A stretch of DNA of 64,000 nt, from NCBI RefSeq assembly GCF_000745475.1, contig NZ_JQJJ01000015.1, positions 1-64,000 of the forward strand. The letters are read 5' to 3'. Both the position numbers and the translations under genes were made by a program. The notes beneath the pieces were generated by a model. That model made no database searches. It was given only the letters and a program-made list of their open reading frames with translations, and was not told where the DNA came from. How positions within the stretch are numbered: position 1 is the first letter of the stretch; every line of letters begins with the position of its first letter. The stretch comes from Allobosea sp. UNC402CLCol (GTDB lineage Bacteria > Pseudomonadota > Alphaproteobacteria > Rhizobiales > Beijerinckiaceae). This document shows, in pieces, positions 33,428-42,424 of this stretch.

Positions 33428-33723
33428 GCTCGCATACCCCGGTATTTTCGCCGGCAGGCGCTGGCGTCATCAACGTGTCGCCGAACGGATGGATGCTCAC
33501 CGGGCCTATCAAAGAGGCAAAGCGCGAGCGCGGCAATCTGAACGCCGCTCGCGCACTCGTCGGTTCTGCCAAGGTTGCACTTGGCGAGCGTGGACCGGTC
33601 TGGTGGGAGGACGGCTCCCCAGACTTCAATCGCTATCACGTGAGGAAACACGCCCTATGCGGGTGGGCTTTGCAATTGAAGACGCCGGAAAGGCATGCGT
33701 ACCGTGAAATCATCGGAACCTGA
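33421..33723 (+). CDS. hypothetical protein with GERGPVWW motif
   Basis: A 100-residue protein, its ATG overlapping the end of the gene before it. The stretch ALGERGPVWWEDGSPDFNRYHVRKH resembles a short conserved motif I recall from unnamed Methylobacterium-type proteins. No membrane segment. Function unknown. Confidence 0.5.
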   Translation: MVGSHTPVFSPAGAGVINVSPNGWMLTGPIKEAKRERGNLNAARALVGSAKVALGERGPVWWEDGSPDFNRYHVRKHALCGWALQLKTPERHAYREIIGT

Positions 33724-34057
33724 CGAGCAGGAGGGCGACGTGCAGCAATCTGCCGTCGCCGTGACCACGCGGATTGGACTGAAAGGCGCTTTCACTGTCG
33801 ATCTACCGCTCGACGTGACAATGCTAAACGAGCGCCTCTACGAGATTGGGCTATGGCTCATTGATCGTCATATCCCGCATCAGGCTCGCATTCTTTGGGA
33901 GCCCGACCACAGGCGGATCCGCATAAGCTTTACCGATGCGGAGGATGCCGGGGCTTTCCGCACGCGTTTCAGCGCTCCTCTCCATTGCCAGCAGCATGAT
34001 CTGCCATCTCTTCCATCCACCGGGCTGGTAAGCGGCCTCGCGATGGAGACGGTCTGA
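33695..34057 (+). CDS. hypothetical protein
   Basis: A 120-residue frame overlapping the previous gene by 29 bases. A middle section (LNERLYEIGLWLIDRHIPHQARILW, IRISFTDAEDAGAF) looks like a folded alpha/beta unit. I do not recognise a family. It may be read by re-initiation from the gene before it. Confidence 0.45.
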   Translation: MRTVKSSEPDEQEGDVQQSAVAVTTRIGLKGAFTVDLPLDVTMLNERLYEIGLWLIDRHIPHQARILWEPDHRRIRISFTDAEDAGAFRTRFSAPLHCQQHDLPSLPSTGLVSGLAMETV

Positions 34058-34456
34058 TCAATCCGGAGCCCCGGGTTGATACTGCTCCACTGAGCAGGCA
34101 AGTATTGACCTGAGGCGAGGTTTCGTTGCTAAATTCCACGCCTTTCAGTTCGTTCCGTGGCTCAGTTTGCATGAAGAGTTCCTGGATCTTTTCGCCCCAT
34201 ACCCGAGCCGTCTGGCTGAGAACGCTTGTCGTCATCGTATTGGGTGCGGCGATGATCTCGCCGGCCCTATTTTTGCGCTGAAAGCGGAATGGCCGGCAGA
34301 GCTCTCTAAAGCTCAATCACAGATCGCGGCTCAAGCGTCGCTTCTCGCGATATCTGCATGTTGGGATAGCCGGCCGGGTTCGCGAACATTCCGGAGCTCG
34401 CGACGCGATAGTCGTTGAGCATATCGCCGGCACATACCATTGAAGGCGTTGGCGCT
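34058..34456. other. 399-bp stretch with only remnant-like sequence
   Basis: A 44-codon minus-strand frame at 34306-34440 (MVCAGDML, ASSGMFANPAGYPN) looks coded but is too short to name. It follows the arsC remnant on the same strand. Otherwise nothing was recognised. Confidence 0.35.
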
Positions 34457-34779
34457 TCATGCAGTTGGTAATCCGCCGACGATCGGCGGGCGGTAGATCA
34501 AGATGAGATGTGCCTCGATCGCATCAAGCAGAGCATCGTCGGAAAGGTTCGGATCGCTGAGGCCGAGTTTGCGAGAAGCGTCCCCTCCTCGCGCAGGATT
34601 TCCCGGACGGTTCGCCCGGCCCGGTCAAGAAACTATTCCAGCAGCTTCACCAGCGCCTGCGTAGGCGGCGTCTTCGGGCACTCGACGACGTGCGGCTCGA
34701 CGCTCGCATTGCGAATAAGGTCCAGCGCGTTGCGGGAAGTCCCGCAGGCCGGGTTGTGATAGGTGACGACGCCCAGCAC
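34457..34779 (-). pseudogene. arsC: arsenate reductase (ArsC, glutaredoxin type) broken by a stop and a frameshift
   Basis: The minus-strand frame from GTG 34779 reads YHNPACGTSRNALDLIRNA, with catalytic C12, then CPKTPPTQALVKLLE and a TAG at about 34633. The same frame continues as RTVREILREEGT; after a one-base shift it goes on as KLGLSDPNLSDDALLDAIEAH (positions about 34500-34570) and LILIYRPPIV, the family's C-terminal blocks. So the whole protein is recognisable but cannot be made. No arsR, arsB or acr3 is near. Confidence 0.75.
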
Positions 34780-34979
34780 CCCACCTTCGGGCGGCCGCCG
34801 CGCTCGCACCTTCGAGCCCGCCAGTTCGCCGCACCTGCTGTGCCAACGGCCTCCGGTCCAGGCTGGCCAGGCCATGATGAAATGCGCGCCGGTTGTTCCC
34901 AATAAACCGTACGGATCCATGACGCCTTTTTTTGACAGCACCAGAAAATCTTTAATCCGGCCATCGACTATTAGTGATG

Positions 34980-35762
34980 TCAGCGGCCGAATAACCCGTG
35001 AAAGCGCCCGAGGAAGCTGCGCAGGCGCTCGTTTTCCGGATGATCGAACACATCTTCAGGCCGCCCTTCCTGCGCGACGCGGCCTTGGTCAAGAAAGACC
35101 ACGTGATGCGAGACCTCACGCACGAACAGCATTTCGTGACTGACCAGCAACATGGTCATGCCTGCCTCCGCCAGTGCCTGCATGACCCCGAGAACTTCGG
35201 CGACGAGTTCGGGGTCCAGCGCCGAGGTCACTTCGTCGAAGAGCAGAAGGCGGGGCTGCATCGCGACCGCCCGCGCAATAGCGACGCGCTGCTGCTGCCC
35301 TCCCGAGAGCTGATAGGGATAGTGGTCCTTGCGCTCGCCTAGGCCGACGCGGCCGAGCCAGTGGCTGGCGATGTCCGTCGCCTCGGCCTTTGGCTTGCCC
35401 TGCACCTTGACGAGGCCCAGCATCACGTTCTCGGCCGCCGTCAGATGGGGGAACAGGTTGAACTGCTGGAAGACCATCCCCATTCGGGCTCTTTGGGCGG
35501 AGATCTTCGTTTCGCTCAGGCGCTTGCGCGTCTCTCCGGCCAGCTTGTAGCCGATCGGATCGCCATCGAGCAGGATTTCGCCGCCATCGTGCTCTTCCAG
35601 CAGGTTGATGCATCGCAGGAAGGTCGTCTTGCCGGACCCAGAAGCCCCTATCAGCGAGACGACCTGGCCCTGCCGCATGGTGAGATCAATGCCTTTCAGC
35701 ACCTCGACCTTGCCGAAGTGCTTGCGGACATTTGTGGCTTGAAGAAGAGGCGGTTCGCTCAT
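34980..35762 (-). CDS. polar amino-acid ABC transporter ATP-binding protein
   Basis: A 260-residue ATPase of the GlnQ/HisP type: Walker [10 protein letters not shown] (about 38-46), Q-loop FQQFNLFPH, signature LSGGQQQR, Walker [13 protein letters not shown] and H-loop VSHE. An ATG at 35762 (AAGG six bases before) is preferred; a TTG at 35774 overlapping the permease stop is possible. It is the last gene of the minus-strand operon that also encodes two permeases, the binding protein and a threonine-synthase-like enzyme. Confidence 0.9.
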   Translation of the reverse strand: MSEPPLLQATNVRKHFGKVEVLKGIDLTMRQGQVVSLIGASGSGKTTFLRCINLLEEHDGGEILLDGDPIGYKLAGETRKRLSETKISAQRARMGMVFQQFNLFPHLTAAENVMLGLVKVQGKPKAEATDIASHWLGRVGLGERKDHYPYQLSGGQQQRVAIARAVAMQPRLLLFDEVTSALDPELVAEVLGVMQALAEAGMTMLLVSHEMLFVREVSHHVVFLDQGRVAQEGRPEDVFDHPENERLRSFLGRFHGLFGR

Positions 35763-35770
35763 GGCGGCCT

Positions 35771-36442
35771 TCAATAGCGTAGATAGGAGAAGCGGCGCTC
35801 AAGCACCCCGCCCAGCTGGGCGAGCGTGAAATTGATGACGAGATAGAGCGCCAGCGTGAGTAGATAGAAATCGACGATCATATAGTTGCGCGCCATCTGT
35901 TGCTGGGCGGCGAGAAGCAGCTCGATCACGCCGATGATAGAGAGGAGCGTTGTGCCCTTGACGATCTCCAGTGCGGTGTTCACCCAAGGCGGCAGTATCC
36001 TGCGAAAGGCCTGGGGCAGGATGACGTACGCGAGTCGCTGGCGGAATGTGAGGCCGATCGCCTTGGCCGCCTCCATCTGCCCAGCCGGCACCGATTGCAC
36101 GGCACCGCGGAAGTTCTCGGCAACATGGGCGGTGGCGAAAGCGCCGAGCGCAACGACTCCTGCCCAGAATGCCGGCACATTGATGCCGAACAGCGCCAGG
36201 CCGTAATAGGTGAATAGGATCAGCACCAGCAGCGGGATGCCGCGCATCACGTCGACGTAAAGACGTGCCAGGCCGCTGAGCCACCACCAGCCATAGGACA
36301 GCGCGACCCCTACGGCGATGCCGCAGACCGTGGCCATCACGATGCTCAACATCGCACTGGCGAGCGTGACGCCAAGGCCGACCAGCAGCGCCTCGCGCGC
36401 CGCCCAGGCCTCGAACCAGAAGGTGCCGGGGGTGAAGGTCAT
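35771..36442 (-). CDS. amino-acid ABC transporter permease (HisM/GlnP type)
   Basis: A 223-residue membrane permease with about five spans and the EAA loop [27 protein letters not shown]...[11 protein letters not shown]. The ATG at 36442 is 13 bases after the stop of the partner permease; the open frame to 36523 overlaps that gene. Partner of the permease at 36456-37124. Confidence 0.9.
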   Translation of the reverse strand: MTFTPGTFWFEAWAAREALLVGLGVTLASAMLSIVMATVCGIAVGVALSYGWWWLSGLARLYVDVMRGIPLLVLILFTYYGLALFGINVPAFWAGVVALGAFATAHVAENFRGAVQSVPAGQMEAAKAIGLTFRQRLAYVILPQAFRRILPPWVNTALEIVKGTTLLSIIGVIELLLAAQQQMARNYMIVDFYLLTLALYLVINFTLAQLGGVLERRFSYLRY

Positions 36443-36455
36443 GACCGCCGGCTCC

Positions 36456-37124
36456 TCAGCGAATGGCTGCGTAACGGCGCTCGACCAGGCGCAGCAAGGT
36501 GGCGATGACATAGGCCGTGACAAGATAGAGCCCGCTTGCCGTCAACCAAACCTCCATGACGCGAAAGGTGTTGGCATTGATCTGGCGGGCGGTGAAGGTC
36601 AGCTCCGGCACGGCGATGGCGGCGGCGAGCGAGGTGTCCTTGAACAGCGAAATCAGATTATTGCTGACGGCCGGCAGCGTGATCCTGAACATCACCGGCA
36701 GGACGACGTAGAGCTGACGCTGCAGCGGCCTTAGCCCGATGGCCTTCGCCGCCTCGACATATTGCTTCGGGATCGAGGCCAGGCCGGAGCGGAAGACCTC
36801 GCACATATAAGCCCCGGCATAGAGCGACAGCGACAGAACGAAGCTCTGGCTCTTGTCGAGCACGGTGATGTCGAATTCGGGCAGGCCGAAATAGAGGAAG
36901 AAGATTAGCAGCAGCAACGGGGTGCAGCGGATAAACTCGACATAGGCCCAGACAAGGTAGGACAGCCACTTGCGGGGCGACAGCCGGGCATAGGCCGCCA
37001 ACAACCCGATGACAGATCCGATCGCCAGCGAGACGACGGCCAGCCCAAGCCCTAGAAGCAGCGCGTCGGTAAACTTGTCCCAGTTCCGCGTGATCACGGA
37101 CCAGTCGAAATGATAATCGATCAT
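36456..37124 (-). CDS. amino-acid ABC transporter permease (HisQ/GlnP type)
   Basis: A 222-residue permease with five spans, the segment FIRCTPLLLLIFFLYFGLPEF, and the EAA loop [27 protein letters not shown]. It pairs with the following gene in the membrane. The binding-protein gene ends 71 bases upstream. Confidence 0.9.
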   Translation of the reverse strand: MIDYHFDWSVITRNWDKFTDALLLGLGLAVVSLAIGSVIGLLAAYARLSPRKWLSYLVWAYVEFIRCTPLLLLIFFLYFGLPEFDITVLDKSQSFVLSLSLYAGAYMCEVFRSGLASIPKQYVEAAKAIGLRPLQRQLYVVLPVMFRITLPAVSNNLISLFKDTSLAAAIAVPELTFTARQINANTFRVMEVWLTASGLYLVTAYVIATLLRLVERRYAAIR

Positions 37125-37195
37125 GCCTGCGATCCGGGGACGACGTGGCGAAGCCGGTCAGGCCTCGCCGCCGGGAGACAGTGGATCCGGATGGA

Positions 37196-38125
37196 TCAGG
37201 CGAATTCCTGCGGAAATCCCACTTTGGGAAGCGACAGTTCGATGCCAAACCACTTCTTGTACGAGGCGGCGAAGGTGTCGAAGTCGACGCCCATCATCGC
37301 CTCCTTGTAAACGGTGTTGACCCAATTCAGCCAAATCGGATCGCCAGGTTTCACGGCCGATGCATAGGAATTCGGCATCCAGCCGAACCCTGAATCGACG
37401 AAGCGGTCGGGCGCCTGCTGCATCAGCCAGCGGATAGCGGACTGATCCTGCATCGAGGCGTCGATGCGGCGGGCATTCAGCGCTTGCATGGCCGCATCGG
37501 GGCTGTCGAAGGCATCGACCTTGGCCTCGGGCAAGGCCTTGTGGATCCACTCCTCCAGAAAGACGTTTTGCATGCCGCCGATGGTCACCGCCTTGCCAGC
37601 CGCCTTGAGCTCGGCATAGCTTTTGTACTTGCCGCCCTTGGCGAGCATCAGCAGGCCGTTGCCCTCGCGGTAATAGGGAATGGTGAACTCGACCTGCTGG
37701 GCTCGACCGGGGGTCACGGTCATCCATTGCACGACGATGTCAACCTTGTCGGTGACGAGGCTTGGAATGCGGGCATCCGAACCCTGGATGACGAATTCGA
37801 CCTTGTCCGGATCGTCGAAAAGGCTCTTGGCGAGTAGCCGGGCGAGGTCGATATCCATGCCGGCGAGCTTGCCGCTCGCGTCCTGGAAATGCCAGGGCGG
37901 GTTGGTGCTGCCGGTTCCGACGATCAGCTTGCCGCGCTCCTTGATGGTGTACAGCTTGCTCTTGGCGACCGTCTGCGCTGCCACAGGCGTCGGCGCGAGC
38001 GCCGCGACACTGCTCGCCGCGAGACCGCCCAGAGCTGCACCAGCGAGGCCGAGTCCGAACAGGCTGCGCCGTTCGACCGTAAGATCGCCGTCTACTGCCG
38101 GTGCCTGGTCATCATGAGCGCCCAT
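37196..38125 (-). CDS. amino-acid ABC transporter substrate-binding protein, Tat-type signal
   Basis: A 309-residue periplasmic family 3 binding protein. It has a twin-arginine leader (VERRSLFGLGLAGAALGG, about 18-35) and a cleavage region near PVAAQ. The mature part starts TIKERGKLIVGTGSTNPPWHF, followed by GMDIDLARLLAK and DIVVQWMTVTPGRAQQVEFTIPYYREGNGL, the standard ligand-binding lobe. Tat export is unusual for such proteins but known. A 20-bp hairpin lies 13 bases before the start codon. Confidence 0.88.
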   Translation of the reverse strand: MGAHDDQAPAVDGDLTVERRSLFGLGLAGAALGGLAASSVAALAPTPVAAQTVAKSKLYTIKERGKLIVGTGSTNPPWHFQDASGKLAGMDIDLARLLAKSLFDDPDKVEFVIQGSDARIPSLVTDKVDIVVQWMTVTPGRAQQVEFTIPYYREGNGLLMLAKGGKYKSYAELKAAGKAVTIGGMQNVFLEEWIHKALPEAKVDAFDSPDAAMQALNARRIDASMQDQSAIRWLMQQAPDRFVDSGFGWMPNSYASAVKPGDPIWLNWVNTVYKEAMMGVDFDTFAASYKKWFGIELSLPKVGFPQEFA

Positions 38126-38137
38126 TGCCCTCTCCTC

Positions 38138-38180
38138 TGCCGTATCGTCAGCGACCGGCTCGGTCGCTGACGATACGGCA
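38138..38180 (-). repeat. perfect 20-bp inverted repeat before the binding-protein gene
   Basis: Arms 38138-38157 and 38161-38180 are exact reverse complements around a 3-base loop GCT. It lies in the 62-bp gap between the threonine-synthase-like stop (38188) and the binding-protein start (38125), just before GAGGAGAGG. There is no T-run on the minus strand, so it is not a normal terminator. In RNA it would shield the downstream message from 3' exonucleases or hold the ribosome site open. Confidence 0.85.
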
Positions 38181-38187
38181 GCAAAAT

Positions 38188-39378
38188 TCAGGCCAGGCCT
38201 CGGACGCCCGGCCCGAGAGAGAGGCTCGTCTCCTCGCCCTGCTCGATCGCTGCTTCGCAGAGACGAGCCACCGCCGCAGTGTCTTCTGGATCAAAGACGC
38301 GATGCGTCCTGACGGGCATCTCCTGAAAGGCACCCCCATCCTTGAAACCATGCCCCGTGATCAGGCAGACGATGCGCGATCCCGGGGCAAGGTGCCCCCC
38401 GCCGAGAAGCTGCGGAAGGGCGGCGACCGAGCTTGCGCCCGTCGGCTCGGCATAGACCCCCTCCAGCCTCGCCAGCCGAAACATGGCCTCACGCAGCTGC
38501 GCATCGCTGACCGCCAGTACCAGTCCCCCGCTTTCCTTCACGAGGCGCAGCGTATAGCTGCCGTCGCGCTCATAGCCGATCAGCGGATCGCTGATACCGG
38601 AGGCGATGGTCTCGGGCGTGCTCCACGCCGTGACGTGCTCTGCACCCGCCACGAAAGCGCGAGCAATTGGTGCGCATCCTTCCGCCTGCACGGCAACGAG
38701 GTGCGTCACGGCACCCGCTTCCTTGAGGCCCTGCCAAACACCTTTGACGAGGGGGCCGCTGCCTGTCGGAATCAAGACATGGCTCGGCGGGACGCCGTCG
38801 AGCTGGGCAAAGAGTTCGCGTCCGACAGCAGTGAGCCCAGCGACGGCATAAGGATTGATGAAGGTCGTGGTCAGGTTGACGAAGCCATGCCGCTCCGCCA
38901 GCGCGCGGGCAAGGTCATAGGAGCGGCTGTAATTCCCTTCAACGAGGAGCAGAACCGCGCCATGCGCCGCAATCTGCGTCACCTTGTTTGGCGGCGTATG
39001 CGCCGGGACGACCACGATCGCCGGCATGCCGGCTCGGGCGGCGTAGACCGCCGTCGCCGCTCCGGCATTTCCCGATGACGCGCAGACGACGCCGCGCACG
39101 CCCGTGGCGATGGCACGGCCGAGCGCGGCTGCGATCAACCGATCCTTGAAGGAGCCGCTTGGGTTACGGGTCTCGTCCTTCAGCCAGAGTTCGCCCTTGA
39201 AACCCGGCAGTGCTCTTTCCAGTCGCTCGGCGCGAATGAGCGGCGTCTGCCCCTCGCCGAAGGAAAAAGGTGGAACGCCGTCATTCCCGACCTGCTCCAG
39301 AATGCCGCCGCAGGCCTGGCATTCATATGCCCATCGCGGTGCGAGCTCAGCCATGCAATCGACACAGCGGAGCTTCAT
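38188..39378 (-). CDS. threonine-synthase-like PLP enzyme
   Basis: A 396-residue fold-type II PLP enzyme. A small CxxC...CxxC ribbon opens the protein (C5, C8, C20, C23). The PLP Lys is K78 in NPSGSFKDR, followed by the Asn loop ASSGNAGAATA and the phosphate-binding PTGSGPLVKG. This layout is that of threonine synthase-like enzymes that often act on amino acids other than phosphohomoserine, for example as lyases. Its place as first gene before an amino-acid importer suggests it uses the imported compound. Divergent LysR regulator 451 bases away. Confidence 0.85.
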   Translation of the reverse strand: MKLRCVDCMAELAPRWAYECQACGGILEQVGNDGVPPFSFGEGQTPLIRAERLERALPGFKGELWLKDETRNPSGSFKDRLIAAALGRAIATGVRGVVCASSGNAGAATAVYAARAGMPAIVVVPAHTPPNKVTQIAAHGAVLLLVEGNYSRSYDLARALAERHGFVNLTTTFINPYAVAGLTAVGRELFAQLDGVPPSHVLIPTGSGPLVKGVWQGLKEAGAVTHLVAVQAEGCAPIARAFVAGAEHVTAWSTPETIASGISDPLIGYERDGSYTLRLVKESGGLVLAVSDAQLREAMFRLARLEGVYAEPTGASSVAALPQLLGGGHLAPGSRIVCLITGHGFKDGGAFQEMPVRTHRVFDPEDTAAVARLCEAAIEQGEETSLSLGPGVRGLA

Positions 39379-39829
39379 GGCGGTTCCTCCTCCAGGATAT
39401 GGTCCAGACGACCGCAGCGAGAATGAAGAGCCAAGCCGAAACTGTCATCGCAGATTCCGCAATGGCGACACCTCAAAAAGACGATTGCTACAAGTGAGCT
39501 CGTGCCCGGAACAAACCGGCGCGTTGCGCCATCCAGAAGCGGAAGTTGAATCCTCGCCAGGAAGCGGACGTTGCGCGCTGGCAACGGCAATGTCGGTTGG
39601 CGCCTCGATACCATCATTGCCGCGCTGATTGGTATCGTGCCAACCCGTGACCCAGACGACGCCTGCTGGGCCGTTTTGCTTAATGTGACGAGGCTCTGAG
39701 CGCTCTCTTCGATCGGCCGTCAAGCGCGGAAGATGCTCTCGACAGATGGCAGACACTTCACGGCCCTCCCCAAACAGCGCTAAGTCAGGCTCCCTCGCGC
39801 CTGGGCGCGCGTAGCTGACGTGGCATGGC
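39379..39829. other. 451-bp divergent regulatory region
   Basis: It separates the minus-strand amino-acid operon from the plus-strand LysR gene and must hold both promoters. I found no exact copy of the 40764 palindrome here and no credible gene. Confidence 0.5.
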
Positions 39830-40714
39830 GTGAACCTCAAATTCCTCGAAACCTTCGTCTGGGTCGCACGGCTGCGGAACTTCTCGGTCGCTGCCGAGAA
39901 GCTTTGCACCACGCAAGCTGCGGTCTCCAATCGCATCGCGACGCTGGAGCGGGAACTCGGCGTGCGCCTGTTCGAGCGCGACCTGCGCAATGTCGGGCTG
40001 ACGCCGCATGGCCAGCGAGCCTTGCCGCAGGCGGAGGCGATCATGCGTATGGTCGCAGAACTCGAACGCTCGATCGCCGATGCTGGCCAGGTCCGCGGGA
40101 CGGTGCTGATCGGCACGGTCGATTCCGTCGTCTATGCTTGGCTGCCGCGCCTGATCGAGCGGGTCAAGGAGACCTATCCGAACGTCGCGATCGACCTCAA
40201 CGTCGACACCAGCCTGAATCTCGCCCGCCAGATCCAGGAAGGGCAGATCGATCTAGGCCTGATCATGGGGCCGGTGGTCGCGCCGCATATCCGCAACATC
40301 GAGCTGTGCGTCTTTGACTGTCTCTGGATCGGCTCGCCCAAACTGCCGCTGAAGCCCGGCCGGCTCGCCATCGGCGACCTCACCGCCTATCCGATCTTCG
40401 CCTATTCGAAGGGCTCGCAGCCACATCATTCGGTGCTGCGTGCGATCGAGCTTTCTGGGATCGACACCGAAACGGTGCGGGTGTTCAATTCGAATTCGCT
40501 TGCCACCATCACCCGGCTCGTCAGGGACGGCGTCGGCGTCGCGGTGCTGCCGCAGGCGGTGGTGCAGGAGTTCCTCGATACCGGCGAGCTGCATGTGCTC
40601 GATGTCGAGGCAAGGCTGCCGCCCCTGCATTTCCATGCCGTCTTCAACGACAATCCGGGAAACACGCTACCGGCCCTGATCGCCGATATGGCGGCGGAAA
40701 TCGCGGCGTCCTGA
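39830..40714 (+). CDS. LysR-family transcriptional regulator
   Basis: A 294-residue LysR protein: HTH at 1-60 (LETFVWVARLRNFSVAAEKLCTTQAAVSNRIATLERELG), linker helix, and a two-lobe effector domain (RGTVLIGTVDSVVYAWLP, DLGLIMGPVV, VRDGVGVAVLPQAVV). The start is GTG at 39830. It lies between the two catabolic operons and could regulate either: the divergent amino-acid operon or the nitrilase-to-dehydrogenase run, whose upstream palindrome at 40764 is a candidate site. Confidence 0.92.
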   Translation: MNLKFLETFVWVARLRNFSVAAEKLCTTQAAVSNRIATLERELGVRLFERDLRNVGLTPHGQRALPQAEAIMRMVAELERSIADAGQVRGTVLIGTVDSVVYAWLPRLIERVKETYPNVAIDLNVDTSLNLARQIQEGQIDLGLIMGPVVAPHIRNIELCVFDCLWIGSPKLPLKPGRLAIGDLTAYPIFAYSKGSQPHHSVLRAIELSGIDTETVRVFNSNSLATITRLVRDGVGVAVLPQAVVQEFLDTGELHVLDVEARLPPLHFHAVFNDNPGNTLPALIADMAAEIAAS

Positions 40715-40763
40715 CGATCTGCCTCGACAACAGGCACGCCCTGGTCACGGCGCTGTCATAAGT

Positions 40764-40789
40764 AATTCTTGTCGGGGCGAACAAGAATT
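40764..40789 (+). promoter_or_regulatory. palindromic operator candidate before the nitrilase gene
   Basis: AATTCTTGT, 8 bases, ACAAGAATT: perfect 9-bp arms, 63 bases before the ATG at 40852. Size and spacing suit a dimeric regulator; the LysR protein just upstream is the obvious one. Confidence 0.6.
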
Positions 40790-40851
40790 TCGCGTTTGCG
40801 GGCCCATCGGGGGTTTGCTCTCCTGCCGCACCGACAGCGGGGAGAATGCCG

Positions 40852-41658
40852 ATGAAGGTCTCACTCATCCAGATGAACTCGCAGGACGACAAGTCCGCGA
40901 ACCTGAAGACGGCCCGGGCCATGGTCGAGAAGGTCGTCGCGGAAGACCAGCCCGATCTCATCGTCCTGCCGGAATACTACGCCTTTCTCGATGGCAACGC
41001 GGCGGCGATGCGCGCGAGCGCCGAGACGTTCCCGAACGGCGAGAGCTATCGCCTGATGTCAGGCCTAGCCGAGAAGCATGGCGTGACCATTCATGCGGGC
41101 AGCGTCGCTGAGCGCGACGGCGATGACTATTTCAACGCGACGATCGTCTTCGGGCCCGACGGCAAGCAGATCGCGCATTACCGCAAGATCCATCTGTTCG
41201 ACGTCGATGCGCCCGGCGGCGTCAGCTATCGCGAGTCCAACATGGTTTCGCGCGGGCGGGAGGTCGTGACCTACAGGGTTGGCGAGACGACCGTGGGCTG
41301 CGCCATCTGCTACGACATCCGCTTCCCCGAACTCTTCCGCAAGCTGCGCGACGCCGGCGCGGACGTCATCGTCCTGCCCGCGGCCTTCACACTGATGACG
41401 GGCAAGGACCACTGGGAATTGCTGGCACGGGCACGGGCCTGCGAAACGCAGACCTGGTTTCTCGCCACCGGCCAGACCGGCACGCACGCCCAGGGAAAGA
41501 ACGCCTGCTACGGCCATTCGATGGTGATCAATCCCTGGGGCCATGTCACCGCGCAGGCCTCGGACGGCGTCGGCACGACCAGCGGCCGGCTCGATTTCGA
41601 CTACACGGCGAAGGTCCGTGCGGCGGTGCCGGTCGCCGACCATCACGTCATCGCCTGA
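40852..41658 (+). CDS. nitrilase-superfamily amidohydrolase
   Basis: A 268-residue carbon-nitrogen hydrolase with the Glu-Lys-Cys triad: E41 (VLPEYYAF), K112 (HYRKIHLFD) and C153 (GCAICYDIRFPELF). It is closest in pattern to omega-amidase or N-carbamoyl/deaminated-glutathione amidase enzymes, not true nitrilases. GGGGAG stands seven bases before the ATG at 40852, better than the ATG at 40846. In a run with hydantoinase genes it may hydrolyse the ring-opened amide or carbamoyl product. Confidence 0.88.
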   Translation: MKVSLIQMNSQDDKSANLKTARAMVEKVVAEDQPDLIVLPEYYAFLDGNAAAMRASAETFPNGESYRLMSGLAEKHGVTIHAGSVAERDGDDYFNATIVFGPDGKQIAHYRKIHLFDVDAPGGVSYRESNMVSRGREVVTYRVGETTVGCAICYDIRFPELFRKLRDAGADVIVLPAAFTLMTGKDHWELLARARACETQTWFLATGQTGTHAQGKNACYGHSMVINPWGHVTAQASDGVGTTSGRLDFDYTAKVRAAVPVADHHVIA

Positions 41659-41675
41659 GCGGAAAGAGCCTTCCC

Positions 41676-42344
41676 ATGTTCACCGTCAATCCCATGCCGG
41701 CGCGGATCTCCGGCAATCTTGTCTCCCTGCTTCAGCAATGCGAGGTCGCGACCATCGGCCATGTGCTGCATTCGGGCTTCGTCGATCGCGAGATCAGGGC
41801 GGTGCTGCCGACCAAGCGCATCGCCGGCACGGCCGTCACGATCCGAATTCCCCACGCGGATTCGACGGCGCTGCACTATCTGACGAAGCTGGTGCGCCCC
41901 GGCGACATTGTGGTGATCGACCGCTGCGGCGACACCAAGCATGCCTGTTGGGGCGGCGTCGTTACCCATGCGATGAAGAACGCCGGCGTCGCCGCGGGCG
42001 TGATCGACGGCCCGGCCACGGACTTCTCCGAGATCGTCAAGACCGACATGCCGATGTGGTGCCGCGGCCCCTCGCCGATCACCACCAAGATCCTTGGCAC
42101 GGAAGGTGCGATCAACGTGCCCGTCAGTGTCGGAGGCCAGACGATCGAACCCGGTGACGCGGTGCTCTGCGACGAAAGCGGCGTGGTGGTCCTGAAGACC
42201 GCAACCGCCGAAGCTTACGCCCGCAAGGCGATCGAGATGCAGCAAAACGAACTCGTGCTGCTGGAGCGCCTGCGCAAGGGCGAGAAGCTGCCCGATATTT
42301 CCGGCGCGACCGCTCTGGTCGAGGGCAAGCTCGCCAAGTCCTGA
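41676..42344 (+). CDS. RraA-like / hydroxy-oxoacid aldolase family protein
   Basis: A 222-residue protein of the RraA-like fold: AGTAVTIRIPHAD, PGDIVVIDRCGD, GGVVTHAMKNAGVAAGVIDGPATDF and the late GDAVLCDESGVVVL. The D(P)G..R-type aldolase site is imperfect: GVIDGPATDF lacks the usual Arg of R-D-x-x-x-D. Family members are class II pyruvate aldolases (HMG/CHA) or regulators of RNase E; in this catabolic setting an aldolase-like or hydrolytic role is more likely. 18 bases behind the amidase. Confidence 0.8.
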   Translation: MFTVNPMPARISGNLVSLLQQCEVATIGHVLHSGFVDREIRAVLPTKRIAGTAVTIRIPHADSTALHYLTKLVRPGDIVVIDRCGDTKHACWGGVVTHAMKNAGVAAGVIDGPATDFSEIVKTDMPMWCRGPSPITTKILGTEGAINVPVSVGGQTIEPGDAVLCDESGVVVLKTATAEAYARKAIEMQQNELVLLERLRKGEKLPDISGATALVEGKLAKS

Positions 42345-42424
42345 GGCGTCTGAGACACGGAATCAATCGACCAGGCCTGACGACGGGTGGAGCACCGCCC
42401 GCGCAACAACAGAGGGGATCGGAC

